Origin: Macrotis lagotis
Lineage: Eukaryota; Chordata; Mammalia; Peramelemorphia; Peramelidae
Assembly: GCF_037893015.1 (NCBI RefSeq)
Contig: NC_133666.1
Span: forward strand, 626,784,310 to 626,848,309
Length of the DNA stretch: 64,000 bases
Reading direction: 5' to 3'
Part shown: positions 44,383 to 58,200 of the stretch, one piece after another
Numbering within the stretch: the first letter of the stretch is position 1
Layout: each line of letters begins with the position of its first letter
Program-made: the position numbers and the translations under genes
The notes under the pieces: generated by a model
Database searches by the model: none
Seen by the model: only the letters and a program-made list of their open reading frames with translations
Told to the model about the DNA's origin: nothing

Positions 44383-46219
44383 CTGTTAGAGGGAGACCAG
44401 AGAGAAAAGATGAAAGGAATGTCACACCTCAGTCCCAAGGTTCCTCCTGTGGTCCTAAGACCTCCCACAAAGACCCCATCTAGCCTCATTCTGGGGCTAG
44501 GACCAGAAGCAGCTTTTCTTTTCCCCCTCCCCACCCAGTACCTCCTCCTGTGCTGGTCCTCCACTGCAGCCGGGTGGCCTTGGAGAGTGGTTGGTCAGCT
44601 GACAGAGTGGTCTCCTCCAGATGACTGATGGTGAAGGCTGAGAACAGATCCTGAGAGACAAAAGAGATGATGGGGCTGAGTGGGGTCCCCTCCTGCTTTC
44701 CTCTGCCCTTCTCTTGGTCCTCCTCTCTACTTACCTGTAGGTTCAGGGTCACTGGCTGGGACAGGTTGAACATGCCTCCCTCCCCACGTTCAAAAATGTG
44801 CTCCAGGCGCAGGAGGACTGAGCTGGGGCCCCAGCGGGCCAGGGTCAGCAGGTGCACAGCTGTGGGGAGCTCTCTTCTAAGTCCAGAAAACTGTCACAGA
44901 GGGAGGAGGGAGAAAAGGTGGGTCCATGGAGCAAAGAATCCTCCATTGCTAAGGTCCACCCTCCTGGTCTTGGGACACACTCTCACCTGTGTGAGTGTAG
45001 GGACCCCTGGGCTATATGGAGTGCCATGCCCTGCAGGTGCCAGTACCAGTTGTGGAGCCAGAGCTTCTCTCTGGGCCTGGAGGCGATGTTCAGCAGCTGC
45101 TTCCTCTACTGTGTCCAGTAGCACCAGGTGTCTGCCCCGTACCACCAGTCCAGTGCCAGGTCCATCCCCAGGCTCTAACAGGGCCTCACCTACCCCTCGG
45201 TTATCATCATAAAGTAATCTCCGGTGGACCTGTAGAAATATTGGGTCATCAGTGGGTCAACACACACTCACATGACCCAGAGCTCTTTCCCTCTTCTCCA
45301 TTCTCCTCCCCACATTCCCATCTTCTTCACCCCAATTCACCATCAGTTCCAAGGAACCATCACTCAGGCTGCTGCCCCCTTGGGACCGGTCTGTCAGCAC
45401 TGTCAGTTGGATCTGCTCATCCTGAAGTGAGGGGTAAGAGCAAGAGGGAGTCAAGAATGTTGTTATGGGGACTTGACTGTGGCCTGTTTCAGGTGCCCAG
45501 AGGCTGGGGATCTTATTGACTTAATGATCAGTTATAAAACATTTCTGAGATGCTTCTTGGGGGTCTGACACTAAGGATCAGAGAGAGTCCTTGATTTCAG
45601 GGAGGATTGTGATTCGAGGGGATAAATTTGTAAGTATGGGAGAAGTGCAGATAAGCTGCAACAGCAGAAAGGACATCAGTCCTGAGGGGGACCTATGGGA
45701 GCTGGGGAAAAGGGTCTACATCACCATTCTTTATCTTTGGACCTCAATGTCAATCTGTCCGTTGGAAATGGGGGCCGCCCTGATGCCACTAGATCCTCTG
45801 GGTCTTGTGTTATTAGCCCTGATAGTGGCGAGCTTACTGTAGGGAGATTACCGTGATGTAGATGCGGCTATTGACTGGGTAGTAGTTTCCAGCCACAGGC
45901 TCAGTCTGGTTTAAATCCCATGTGGGCCTCTTATCTCGCCTGTGGAGAAAAGTACAGGCTGAGGTTATTTATGGATCATTCCAGACTTTGCTTTCTCATT
46001 TGTCAGGGTCCCAGCAGAATGGGAACAAGACTCTGGGAGTTTTCGCTCCATGAAGAAGCCTTTCTGGAGAGCTGGGGGTACAGGAGGGAGGCTTTGTGCT
46101 GCAAGCTGTATCACAAAGACAGATAATACAACCATTCCTCACCTCCAGGCAATCACAGTCTATTGGAGAAGGTAGTATGAAGAGATTTCAAGGGGATATC
46201 TGTGGGTGTGCATATGTGC

Positions 46220-46282
<63 letters not shown>

Positions 46283-49200
46283 TGTGTGTGTGTGTGTGAG
46301 TGTGAGTGTGTGTTAGTTTCGGAAAAATATTTGAGTTTAACCTTGAAAGAAGACAAGGGATTCTGAAGGACTGAGGTGAGATGGGAGGACATTTGAGGCC
46401 CAGCCAATGCCAAGACCTAGAGGTGGCACTGAAAGTTGGAAGGGCAGTACGAACCCTATTTGGCTGGACCACTGATGGGGTAAAAGCAGGAATGCAGGGA
46501 AAGACTGGCCCAGGCCCAAAGGGTTTGCCTGCCAAGCATTTAACTAAACATTGCTTTAGGAGCAGGGAGTGATGGGGCGGCTTCACTGGAAGACAGAAGA
46601 GTGTGATGGGGAATAATGCTGATCAAGGCTAGAGAAAGAGGTTGAAGCTAGGCTGGGCAGGGTCCCAGACTAAGTTAGCAAAGGTCTTAGAGGACATCCA
46701 TCTCCATGTCTTGGTTTTCACAAGTGAACACAGTGGCAGAGCCAGCATTAACTCTAGTTCTTCTGACCCTAAATCCAAAGCTCCCTGGCCAGTGTACCAA
46801 CCCCCATTCTGGTCCTTAGTCCATAGCAGGGTGGGATGAGGGTGGAGGGTCCTACCTCCTCTCCAGGATCTCCCGTCCATTGCTGTCAGTGTAGAAACGC
46901 CCACTGGTCTTTAAGGGAGAGTCAAAGCGGCTAATGACTTCCTTCCCCCAGCCATCCCTACGGGAATGAGGTGGATGGGGAGATCACAGACATCAGCAGG
47001 TTACACCCCAATTTCCCCCACTTTTCTCTTGCCACTCACCCCACAGGCACAGGCCCCACTGTCCACTCCAGCTCCAAGTGCCGCTGTCCAGGGTACAGCC
47101 GTACCACCTGGGAGCACCAGGCAGAGAAGTTCTGATGTACCTCCTGCACCAGGGCCTTCTGCAGGATGAAGAGGAGGGCAACGTCAGAGAAGAAAGCGCT
47201 CACTGATCTGAGCCTCGCTAGCCATCTGCAGGACTTTTCCTGAAATCTACTGGGATCCTCTTCCACCCTACACTTCCCCTCCAGGGAACCTCTGGCCAAG
47301 GTTTCTATGCTATACTGGGGAAAATGTTCTTTCTTGATCAAGTCAATCACCAAAGATCCTTGATGCAGTGCTACTACAATGTGGGCACCTTGCTAGGTGC
47401 AAGTGAAATGAAGTAAAAATCTCAACAGTCCCTGCAGGCTATCAAAGAAGCCTACAGTCTATAAGGGGAGACAACATGTAAATATATGCATAATAAACAA
47501 AATCAATACAAGGCACTGAGGGAAAACAGGTCAGGTAAGACTTCAGTAAAAGGTGATGCTTGAGCTGAGCTCAGGTAGGAAGTGTGACATAAGGCAGTGG
47601 CAAAGAGGGAGTACAACCCAGCTTGAGAGGATAGCCAGTGCAAAAGTCCAAAGGTAGGAGATGGAGAGAGAAAAGGAGAAAAGGTCAATTTGGCTGCACC
47701 ACAGTGCAAGAAAGAAGAGTTGGGGTCAAAGACTTTGGAAGGTCAAACAAAGGAGTTTATATTATAACCTGGAGGCAATAGAAAGCCACTGGAGTTTGAC
47801 TAGGGAGGTCACATAGTCAGATCTGGGTTTTAAGGAAAGTCACTGGACTGAGCAGTGGACTTGGAAGAGTGTTACAATAGTCTAGGAAAAAAAGAGACGG
47901 CAGTTTGAAGAGGGTGGTGGACATATAAGTAGAGAGACACATGAACAGTCCAAAAGATGCTGTGGCAAGATCTAGCAAGTGATTGGATATAGGAAGTATA
48001 TGAATGTCTAGGGCATAGAACATGGGATGCCAGAAGGACAGTGATGCCAACAAAAGTTGAAAGAGAAAACAAAACAAAAGAAAAAACCAAAAGAGAGGAG
48101 CTTTGGGAAAAAAAGACAATAAGTTTGGCTCTAGACATGTTGAGTTTGAGATATCTATATGGACCTCCCATTCGAAATGCCTAACAAGTAGTTAGCTGAT
48201 GATGTAGAACTAAAATTGTAGAAAGAAACTGGGGCTGGATGTAAAGATCTGCAGAGATGATTGTTAAGCATAGACACATGGGAGTTGATGAGACACATAT
48301 AGACATAGAGATAGAGAGAAAGAGGACAAAGAAACAGAGACAGAGAGACTCAAGAATATAGCTTTAGGCTATCCCCACAGTTAGGTTTTTCTGAAAGGAT
48401 AATGGAAAAGAGAAAGGAGGATCTGATTGAGAAGGTTGACAAGGGGAAAATTATCAAGGATATTTATGAAACAAAATTCCTCAAAACACACTAGTCCAGA
48501 GGCATCAAATTCAAATAGAAACGGATAACTAAGAGCCCCATGTTACATTAGAAAACCACAACTTAACATTCTTTGTGTTATTTTGTTAAACATTTCTTTT
48601 TCTTTTTCTTTTTTAGTTTTTGCAAGGCAATGGGATTAAGTGGCTTGCCCAAAGCCACACAGCTGGGTAATTATTAAGTATCTGAGGCCGGATTTGAACT
48701 CAGGTACTCCTGACTCCAGGGCTGGTGCTCTATCCACTGTCCCACCTAGCCTCCCCTAGTTAAACATTTCTTAACTGCATTTTAATCTGGTTCCTCAGGC
48801 CCTAAGGCAGGTCACAAGTCTCTCACTTCTATACTAGACAGGAACCACACTACTAATTTCCCTTGCAGAGCTAGACTTTCTGATACAACCTGGTTCTTGT
48901 GACTCTGCATCTCAGGTGACCTGCCTCAGGCCTGGTCCCAAAAGAAAATGATTTTTCCCCCTCAAAAAATCTTCTGCTATATTTGGATTGGCCCAGTTGG
49001 GTATAGAGCTTATTTATTTGGTAAAGGATTAAACAGTTGGTTAAGATGATGCCTGAGAATAGATTCCAAAACACAAATTAAAATAGAAAAATGACAGGGT
49101 CTTGGCTAGGGATAGGGTATTTTTAACAAGGGCTGGTATTTTAAAAAAAAAGTATTCTCTTGAAGTTCTGCCAACCAAATCAAAAGGACTTTAGAATGAA

Positions 49201-52200
49201 AAGAAAGGAGAAAGAAGAAAATGGCCTACACATTATCTCCCAAGCTAATTGCCACAAAGAATAATCACAATGCATAATAGTAGAGATGTCCAAATAGTCA
49301 TTAGAGATTACATCTTAAAAAAAAACGAACAAACCAATATCCAACTAGCATCTCTGGGTTTAAGAGTCTATTCACATTCAAGTATAAGATGAAGTAAGAT
49401 TCTCTAAGGGGCATCCATTCCATGCAAAATGAGCAGCTATGAGGAATGGAATCTTTGGGACTTTTGTCCCAAAGAGAAACGGTATCAAGGAACAGAAAAA
49501 GAAAATTACGTGGTTACACAGAGAGTTAACTCATCAACTAAATTGCTACTAAACTCTTATACTGCTTGTTTCTTCTGACAAAGAGAATTACCTTTAAACT
49601 GAAAAGGATCAAAGAAAACAAGTTCATAGGGCAATGAAACCTAAAATGAGGAAGGAGATTATGTGGGCACCTCACTAAACTTTATGAACCTTATGAATAA
49701 GACACTAGGCTTATACAGGAGATATCAGAGCTAAAGACTGTTACAATTAATCAGATTCAGAACTAGTTGAGTGACTGGTCCTAAAGCATAGTTATTAATA
49801 GTTCAATGTCAATATGAGCAGAGGTCTCTAGTGGAGTGCCCCAGGAACCTGACTTGGACCCTTTGCTCTTTAATGTATTTAGCGATGACTTCAAGATATA
49901 GGTGGAACACTAACAAAATTGGAAATGACACAAATCTGGAGTAATAGCTAACACAGAGACAGATTGAGGATCTTTTAAAAATCCAAATCTCTTTGAAAGG
50001 TCAATTTAGAGGCAAATCTAATAAAAATAAAATTGACTAAAAATGAATATAATGGTTTATACTTTGTTCAAAAGCCAGCTTCCCACGTAAAAAATGAAGG
50101 AGGCATTGAGAGACAGCAGTACATCTGAAAAAGATCTGTAGGCTTCAGTGGACTGCAAGCATCTGCTCTGCACCAGCAAAAGAAGTTGGTATGATCTTAG
50201 GTCACCGTAAAAGGCAACAGTTCCAGGAATCAAGAAGCAAAAGCGGTTTGTGGTGAAGTCAGATCAGACCACATGCAGCTGTAGGGTGTGATCAGTAGGC
50301 TGATCCTACCTCACTCCCCCTTGCAAGCAAGGTGCTGTAGCCAAATTAGTCTGCTTCCTCTTCTGCATGTCCAACATCTCCTACCTTCATGTTCTTTCAT
50401 GTCTGGTCACCTGCCTCACCTCTAGCTCTTACAAGCTCCAGCTCCCTTCAAGGATTACTCAGATACTGCCTCCTTCATGAAGCTTGTCTTGCTTTCTCCA
50501 GTCATTAGTGCTTCAGCAAGCTATTCTTCCTTCCCCCCTCCAAAAAAAAAATACAAATGGCTTTTTACTAGACATTTGATTTCACTGGTATAGGCAAATC
50601 CCAATAAGAAAAGGTCCTTTCACCAATGCCACTCATCAAGTGACTTTAAGACAAATCTCAAGGAATTGTGGGAGAAGTTAAATGACTTGCCCAGGGTCCC
50701 AAAGTCTATAGTGTCTGAGGTCAGACATGAACCCAGGTCACCCTGATATGCCAACTGACATCCAGTTCCCAGGTATGTCAAATTGCCTTTTGTTTTGCAA
50801 ACATTTACTGTAAACATGTTGTATCACCTTTGTAGAATATAAATTCCTTGAGGGCAGGGATTATCTCACTTTTCAATGTATATTTCCCAACACCTAGCAC
50901 AATGCCTTACATGTCACAACACCAAATAAATGCCTGTTGATGACTGATCATTTTAGGAAGGATGTTGATAAGCTAGAGAACCTGCAGAGACGGTTAAAGA
51001 GAGGGGAACTTCAAAGATATGCCCTATGAGAACTGGTTGAAGAAAGAGGGCATGGTTATTCTGGATCAGAGGAGACCAGAGATGGTGGAAAGTGCTGCAA
51101 CAATAGTATTTAAAGGGCCTTCATATGGACAGGAAACTTGACTTGCCCTGCTTGGCGCCAGAGGACAAATCTAGGAGTCCTAAGGCTACTCTAAGAGCCA
51201 AGTTGGAAAAAACAAACAAAAAACCCTTCCTAATAATTTGTACCTATCATCTCAAAGTGGAATGAGATGCTGTGGAAGGGGCTCAGAGTGCCCTCATCAG
51301 AGGTCTTAAAGAATTCTAATACTAGAGCCAAGATCAGGGGCAGCCACTGAGCTGAATTTTTTCAACATTCTCCTCCAACCAACTTTAAAATAAAGCTTCA
51401 ATTTAATTTTGGAATATCAGAGCCAATAAAAGGTCAGGGTGAGACATTTTTATAGCCTAAGAAAACTTGGGAAGTCAGCCAGAGCCCACACACATGGCAG
51501 CAACAACAGCTTCAGGAGCTCTCAGCCCAAAGCCAGTAAGAGGTCAGACAACTGGAATGAAAAGAGATTATCGAGGACCCTGTGCTGGAAGCAACAGTCA
51601 CCGATTGGCAATTCTTTTGCCCAGATATAGCTCTGGGTGGCAGGTCTAGAGCTGAGAAGTGTATTGGGGGTTGGTCACAAGGAAGCAGGGGTAGGGGTCA
51701 CAGTATCTAAGTAGAGAGGAGCACTAGCATTTGTAGCTGCAAGAGATCAGGAGCCCTTCCAAGGTAAAGTCCAGAGCATAGACCAGGAGAGAAGTGATCA
51801 CACCTCTCCCAGGATCACACCACATACACAATAAAAACTTGTGGACCCCCAGAACTAGCTCTGAAACAGCAATATACACACACATACAAAGTCTGAAGCT
51901 TGGGACAATACCTAACCTTCAGGTGAGCAGAGTTTAACTTTAAAGTAAAGTTCAACATTAAGAAAAATGAACAAAGAACAAGAACATATTTATTGACCAT
52001 AAAAAAGCTCCTATGGTGGTAGGGAAGAATAAGACGTTGTTTGTCCTTTGTTCTCATGACTTGCAAGTGAACTGGATTTAAGTAAGGCAGTGCTATGTAA
52101 AGTCATCACCCCTCACTCTCTCCCTATAGAACCATCTGGGTCCAATGGCATAGATCATACTAAGACAGAAACTCAGAGGAAGACAACAATGTGAAAACAG

Positions 52201-55200
52201 ATATAAGCAAAGCTTCAAGTAAACATGAAAGAGGAATCATAATGGTTTCAATAAAGTTAAACTGTTTCCATTCTTATATGGGAAGATGTTACCTGTAACT
52301 CCTAAGAACTAAGTCAAATTTGTAAAGAGCCATTCCCCAATTGATAAATAGTCAAAGGATATAAATGGGCAATTTTCAAAAGAAGAAATCAAAGTTATCT
52401 ATAGTCACACAAAAAATATTTTATGTTACTATCGATTAGAGAAAGGCAAATCAAAACTCTGAGGTACCACTTCATAACTTTCAGAAATAACAAATGCTGG
52501 AGATGAAGGAAAAAGAGATACATTAATGATAAGAGTATTCTATCACAATCATAGGCCACAACTTGTTCAGTCATTCCCCAACTGATGAGCATCCCCTCAA
52601 TTTCCAATTTTTTGCTGCAACAAAAAGATCTGCAAAAAATATTTTTGTATAAATATGCTGTTTTCTCCCTCAATTGATCTCTTTGGGGTACAGATGGAGT
52701 AGTGACATTGATGGAGTAAAGGGTATGTACAATTTTGTAGCATTTTGGGGATAGTTCCAGATTGTTCTCCAGAATGGTTAAACCAATTGTGGCATATGAT
52801 TGTGGTGGAATTTTGGGGGGCTGTAGGAAATGGTGAAGGAAGTGATTTCAGGGAAAAAAAATATGGCAAACCCACATGAATTGATGCAAAGTGATGTGAA
52901 ATGAATGGGGAGATCATAGTACACAGTATGAACAATGCTATAATAATAAACTGTGAAAGAACTTGGCTACTCTAATCAACATAATGATGCAAGATAATTC
53001 CAAATGGAAAAACTATTCACTTCCAGAAAGAGAACTGATGAACTCTGAGTACAAATTAAAGTAAAATTTTCTTACTTTTTTTTTTAAAAAATATCTGAAT
53101 AATATAGGAATATCTTATATATGACTTCACATGTTGGGAGGGGCTGAGAGGGAGAGAATATGAAACTCAAAATTCAAAAAGAAAAGAATGCTAAGATTAA
53201 ATAATGGATTTTTTAAATATTAAAAAAGAACTATAATACTTGATGTTCAGGACTGAAGAAGAAATTCTGGTTCAGGTGCAAGGATCCTTCTGACTCTTAA
53301 AGAGCCTTCCTTCTAGGGCCAGGTTCATTCTTGGCCAATCAGGAATTCTCCTAATCTCTGGATGGCTTTAGGGAATTCCAACTTCACATTCTTATTTAAT
53401 TCCTATATTAGGAGATCACTTCATCTCCAATATTCTTGCACTTATAAGAAGATGATCTCTTCCCAACCCTCATTTGCCTCATAGTTTATAAGAGACTCAC
53501 CCCTACCTCCTCACACCTCCCCCCACTCCCAGGGCTTTGCCAAGTCTGGGCCGCCACACTCTCCTAAATACCTTCACCAGACGGGTATTGACCCAGTGCC
53601 TCAGAAGAAATGGCTTATTTTTCTCTGGTCTGAAGATGTAGGCTCCAGAGGCCTGTGGATGTATGAAGTCCCCACTACTGGCATTGTACCTAGAGGAGCA
53701 GAAGACACATGGGGAGCAACAGTTTAGATTGACTTATCACCTTGGTCCCCCCTGGGAATCCTTGGTCCCTTCCCTCTCTTCCCTCTCCTTCTTTTTACCA
53801 GTAGAAGGCTTGACTGACTGGCAACCGCAAGCCCCGGTCAAGGTTTTCAATCTCTTGCAGTAACCCAGTGTTTGGATCAAATGAAACCCGGAGGTGCTGA
53901 ACAGACAGAAAGACAAGTAGGAAAGTTTAGGAAGGGTGGGGTGGAAATGGGGTCAGTTAATCACAGAATAGGACCTCAGTCACCCTCTAGCACAACCTAT
54001 AGCTGAACTATGAACTACCCAACAAGTAGCTGCTTGCAGATGAAATTCAATAGAGACCAAATGTTAAATCTTACACTGGGGCACAAAAGAGATCAAATTC
54101 ACTGGGGTATCAGATGGGGGAGACAGAGTTAGGTCACAATGAATCTAAAACAGATCTGAGGGTCAAAGCACTATGAGTCAGCAGTGTAACATGGAAACCA
54201 AAAAAGCTAATGGAGTGTAGGGCTGCAACATTAAGAGGGGTAAAGCTTCTAGAAATAGGGAAAGGAGTATCCTACTGTTCTCTTTGATTAGACCTCTTTG
54301 GTTATAATAGCTCAGTTCCGGACACAAAGGATTAAGCAGGGCATTGATAAACTGAAAGGATCTCCGACTAATCAGGACAATAAAAGGCCTTAAGTCATGT
54401 CATATGAGGATCATTTGAAGGAACTAGGCATGCTTGGCCTGGGAAAAAAGAACCCAAGGGGGAACATAATAGCTGCCTTAAATTCTGAAGGGCCATTCAT
54501 GTAAGGAAACAATTCGATCTGCTTAGCACCAAAGAGCAGGAATAATGACTAGAAGTCCCAAAGAGGTAAAATGAGGCTCAGTGAAAAGTGTCCCCCCAGT
54601 GGAATAGTCTTCCTTCAGGAGGAGGTGGGTTTCCCCAACCCAGAGGTTTTCAAGCAGAGAATAGATGACCACTTGTGGGTATGTTCTTATGATGATTCTT
54701 TTGGGGCATGAGTTGGACTAGATGGCCTCTGAGATTTTTTTCTGTGATTCTGAAATGGTGGCCCATCTCCTGGGAGTCAAGGTCTCCTTTCTCCCCCCAG
54801 CCCTGACCTGTCTTAGGAGGCTTTTCCTATTCATATCTCCTACCCTCAGCAACTCACCTCATTCTGGATGACCAGGTGGTCAGAACCCTGGTCTACAGGA
54901 GTAGAGCAACAGTCCCTGAATTGGGGTGTTCTGCTGGGCAGACGAGTCACTGAATAGATGCTGAAGCCAAGGGGTGGTGCTGAGGCTGGAAAAACCAGCT
55001 CAGGGTGGAACTTCGATCCTTCAGCAGACACATCAATAACCTGGGGAAGGAAACAGGACCACTGTTTAGGGAAGGGAAATGGATGGACATTAGTAGGCCA
55101 CCAGCTTGCAGGAGGAGTACTCCCTAAGAAGGGTAGTACTCTCCTACTAACATCCTAAGGTTTAGCAGTATTAGGGGAAATGACATATCTGGGCTCAAAG

Positions 55201-58200
55201 AACAGTGGGTGTGGAAATGTTAATGGGTGAGATTAAGAGCAGAAATTTTGAAAGAACAATGGGAACTGGGATCAAGGGTTTATATTTTGTTTGGGGAAGG
55301 TTGGGGGGAAGAAAATGGGATGGTTGGGGAAGGACCAAGAAAAGTATAAGGAAATATACTACCTCGCTGGGCACTGTCTGCCCACTGGGATTTCTCACAT
55401 GGTAGGCCCAATCACTGACAGGCAACCGCACAGTCTGGGTGATGCTCCATGCCAAGGGATTATACAGAATGGCCTGAAACTGGGTAGCCCAGAACAAGAG
55501 ATAAAGCAGGGTTTCAGTGCCTGGACCACATGCCTCCACCCTGCCTTCACTCCCAGGTCCAGCCTCTGCCCCGCAGTGCTAGTCTCACTGCTCTTCTGCA
55601 AGAAGTTCATACCCTTCTCTTCCCTTTCTCTTCCTTGCCAGCCCAGCCCTCTTACATGGTTAGCCGTCTGGGTCAGTGGGCACACACTGATGTTCAGTTG
55701 ATTACAGAACACAAAATCCTCCTTGGAGCCTCCCAGGCTTGCCAAAGCATTGCTCACCAGCACCTGGGGGAAAGGGGAGGCATGAGTGTCCATCACAGAA
55801 ACCTGGCCCACTTTCCAGACTCTCACAAGCCCTGCCCCTAGTCCAGTGTTTGCTCACCCCCATACCTGGCAGCTCTCCCAGCCTGCGGCCAGCTGCCGGG
55901 CATAGTCATTGGCCACATGCTGCTTGGACGTGCCACTGACAGCATCATGGTGCTGTGCCACAGCCAAGGCTTGTCCTGGGCAAACCATAGGGATAGCATG
56001 TAAGGTTCCCGAAGGGGATGGGAGAGACTCAAAGGTTGAGGGAGGGAAAAGACCTGTCACCTACTGAGGCGAGCACTGCTGCCTTGTCCATAGGGTCCTG
56101 CCAAGGCTGTAGGCCCAGCCAGCACCTCTAACTGGTTACAGACCTGAGGGGAGGGGATATGAATGAAAGAGTTTGAGGATCTGGGAAAAGACAAGCAAAA
56201 CCTCCTTTCTTCTTTGGTCTACTCCCTTCTCATTTTTCATCCCATCCCCAATGACCCTCCTCCCAATATGGGCAATTCCAGTCAGTCTCCTCCTTCCAGG
56301 AATCCTCATCATTTTCCCAAAAGCCCCTCCCCTATCCCCAATAGGACCCTACCTGCAGAAATTTGTGACTCAAGCGCTCATAACGCTTGAGGGCAGGGCG
56401 GCTGGTGAAATAGCCAGTCCAGAACTGGTGGGGGCCATCTGCATATGGGAAGAAGTCATCCTGCTTCACTGTCCTGGGCATCGAGGTAGGGTATGTCACT
56501 TTCAGCCCCGGGGACCATTGCAGGTCCCTGCCTCCCCCCCCCCCACCTCCTCCCTTCCCAGTACCAGGTGAGGTTGGCCTTGTTCAGTTCCCACAGGTAA
56601 CAGGCTGGAGTAGAGTAGAGGACATTAATGAGGCTCCCTTTGCTTTGCTGTGAGGGAAGGTGAGACAGGAAGGTGACTTGACTTGGCCTCCCATTCCAGC
56701 CAGCTGCTCCCTTAATACCCAAAGACATTTCCATTCCCACTGGCAGATACACACCTCAGCATTGACCATATGAATCAGCTTATCCATGTTCTTGAACCAA
56801 ATATTGGCATTTTCATAATGGAAATCACTACCCATGGTCATCACAATGTGGTTAGTGAGGTAATACTGGGCCTGAGTAATGAAGGATAGGTCAGGATCCT
56901 CAGGGCCAAGTTACACTCTTCCCCTGCCCCAACTCCCAGACTTCAGCCAGGGCTGCTCTCTAGAATGAAACATCCCACAAGACTTCTGCATGGGGTCAAC
57001 TTCTAGTACTGGTCAGCTTGCAGAAAAAAATGGCCCAGTGCCATAGGCCTCAGGAGAGGGCCTTAAAATGGAGAAACCAAGGCAGCATCTAGGTGACGCG
57101 ATGGATAGAGCACCAGCCTTGGAATCAGGAGGATCTGAGTTCAAAGCCAGCCTCAGACACTTAATAATTACCTAGCTGTGTGACCTTGAGCAAGTCACTT
57201 AACCCCATTGCCTTAAATAAGTAAAAAAAAAATTTTTTTTAAAAGATGGAGAAACCTTGGAGCTTGTGACTAAAAGGTAGAAACCAGGAGGGCTACTTCC
57301 CAGCTGCCTAGGATCATTGAGATACAGGGATTCTGATTCATGCCCAGGAATGGTTCTGACCTGGGCAGTAGAGATGTTCAAGAAGTAGTTGACCAGTATC
57401 TTTGCATTGTATTCTGGGCTGTCTGGATCATCCACCACTGGGTAATCGAAGCAAAGCACATCCCAGCAGAGATCCTGAGGTGGGTTGTAGCCATTGGGAA
57501 GGACACCTACGACCAGGTAGTCAGGTCAAATATCCCACACTGCTCTCAGAAGCTCCCCCAGTCTCAGCCCCTATTCCCAGTCCTTCTTTCTTCAACCTCC
57601 AGTTCTCCCCAGGCCCTGTGAGTGCCTAACAAACATTAGAGACAAATTGGGGGGAAAAACTCTCACCAGTAAAGAGGTCAGCTTGAGGAGGTTGCAAGTT
57701 GGCACTTGCCCTCCAGATCTGCTCCATCTCCTTCTTAATTTTCCGTCTCTTCTTGTCCTGATAATCCAGACGGCCAAAGAAATAGCCATCAAAACCCATC
57801 TGTGAGGAGGGAATCAGAGAGAGTTCAGGGTCTAGGGTTCTCTCCAACAATGTGTGCAGGAAGGGAAGGATCAGTGGGCAGGAAGCATTGGCAAGATGAG
57901 GCAGAAAGAGAACAGACCTGGGCAAAGAGGGATGCCTGCTCCCGTGAGTGGCCGAAGGGATCAATATGCCAGGCTACTCGAGGGCGACCACAATCCCCAA
58001 AAGTGTCTCTCAAAAAGTTCAGCCCCAATGTCATTTGGTCAATGATGGCTGCATAATAAGTGGTGGCCTCATCATTCATGACCCAGCCTCCATTGGCAAA
58101 CTGCAGTCTCCCTATGGAATAGAGAATAGGGGTCAGGGGAATTCCCCCAAAGGAGGCCTGGGGTCTCAATTCCTGTCTCCTGCCCTCAGGGGCCTGGCTG

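Noticed and set aside
43875-44564. 229-codon minus frame ending in poly-glycine
   Set aside because: It runs from intron 23 across exon 24 in another frame and into the (CCT)n microsatellite; it is a by-product of composition.
44667-45519. plus-strand frames of 167-181 codons opposite MAN2B1
   Set aside because: They are shadows of MAN2B1 exons 20-23 on the other strand and end within introns.
46153-46413. histidine-threonine repeat frames
   Set aside because: They are translations of the (GT)n microsatellite.
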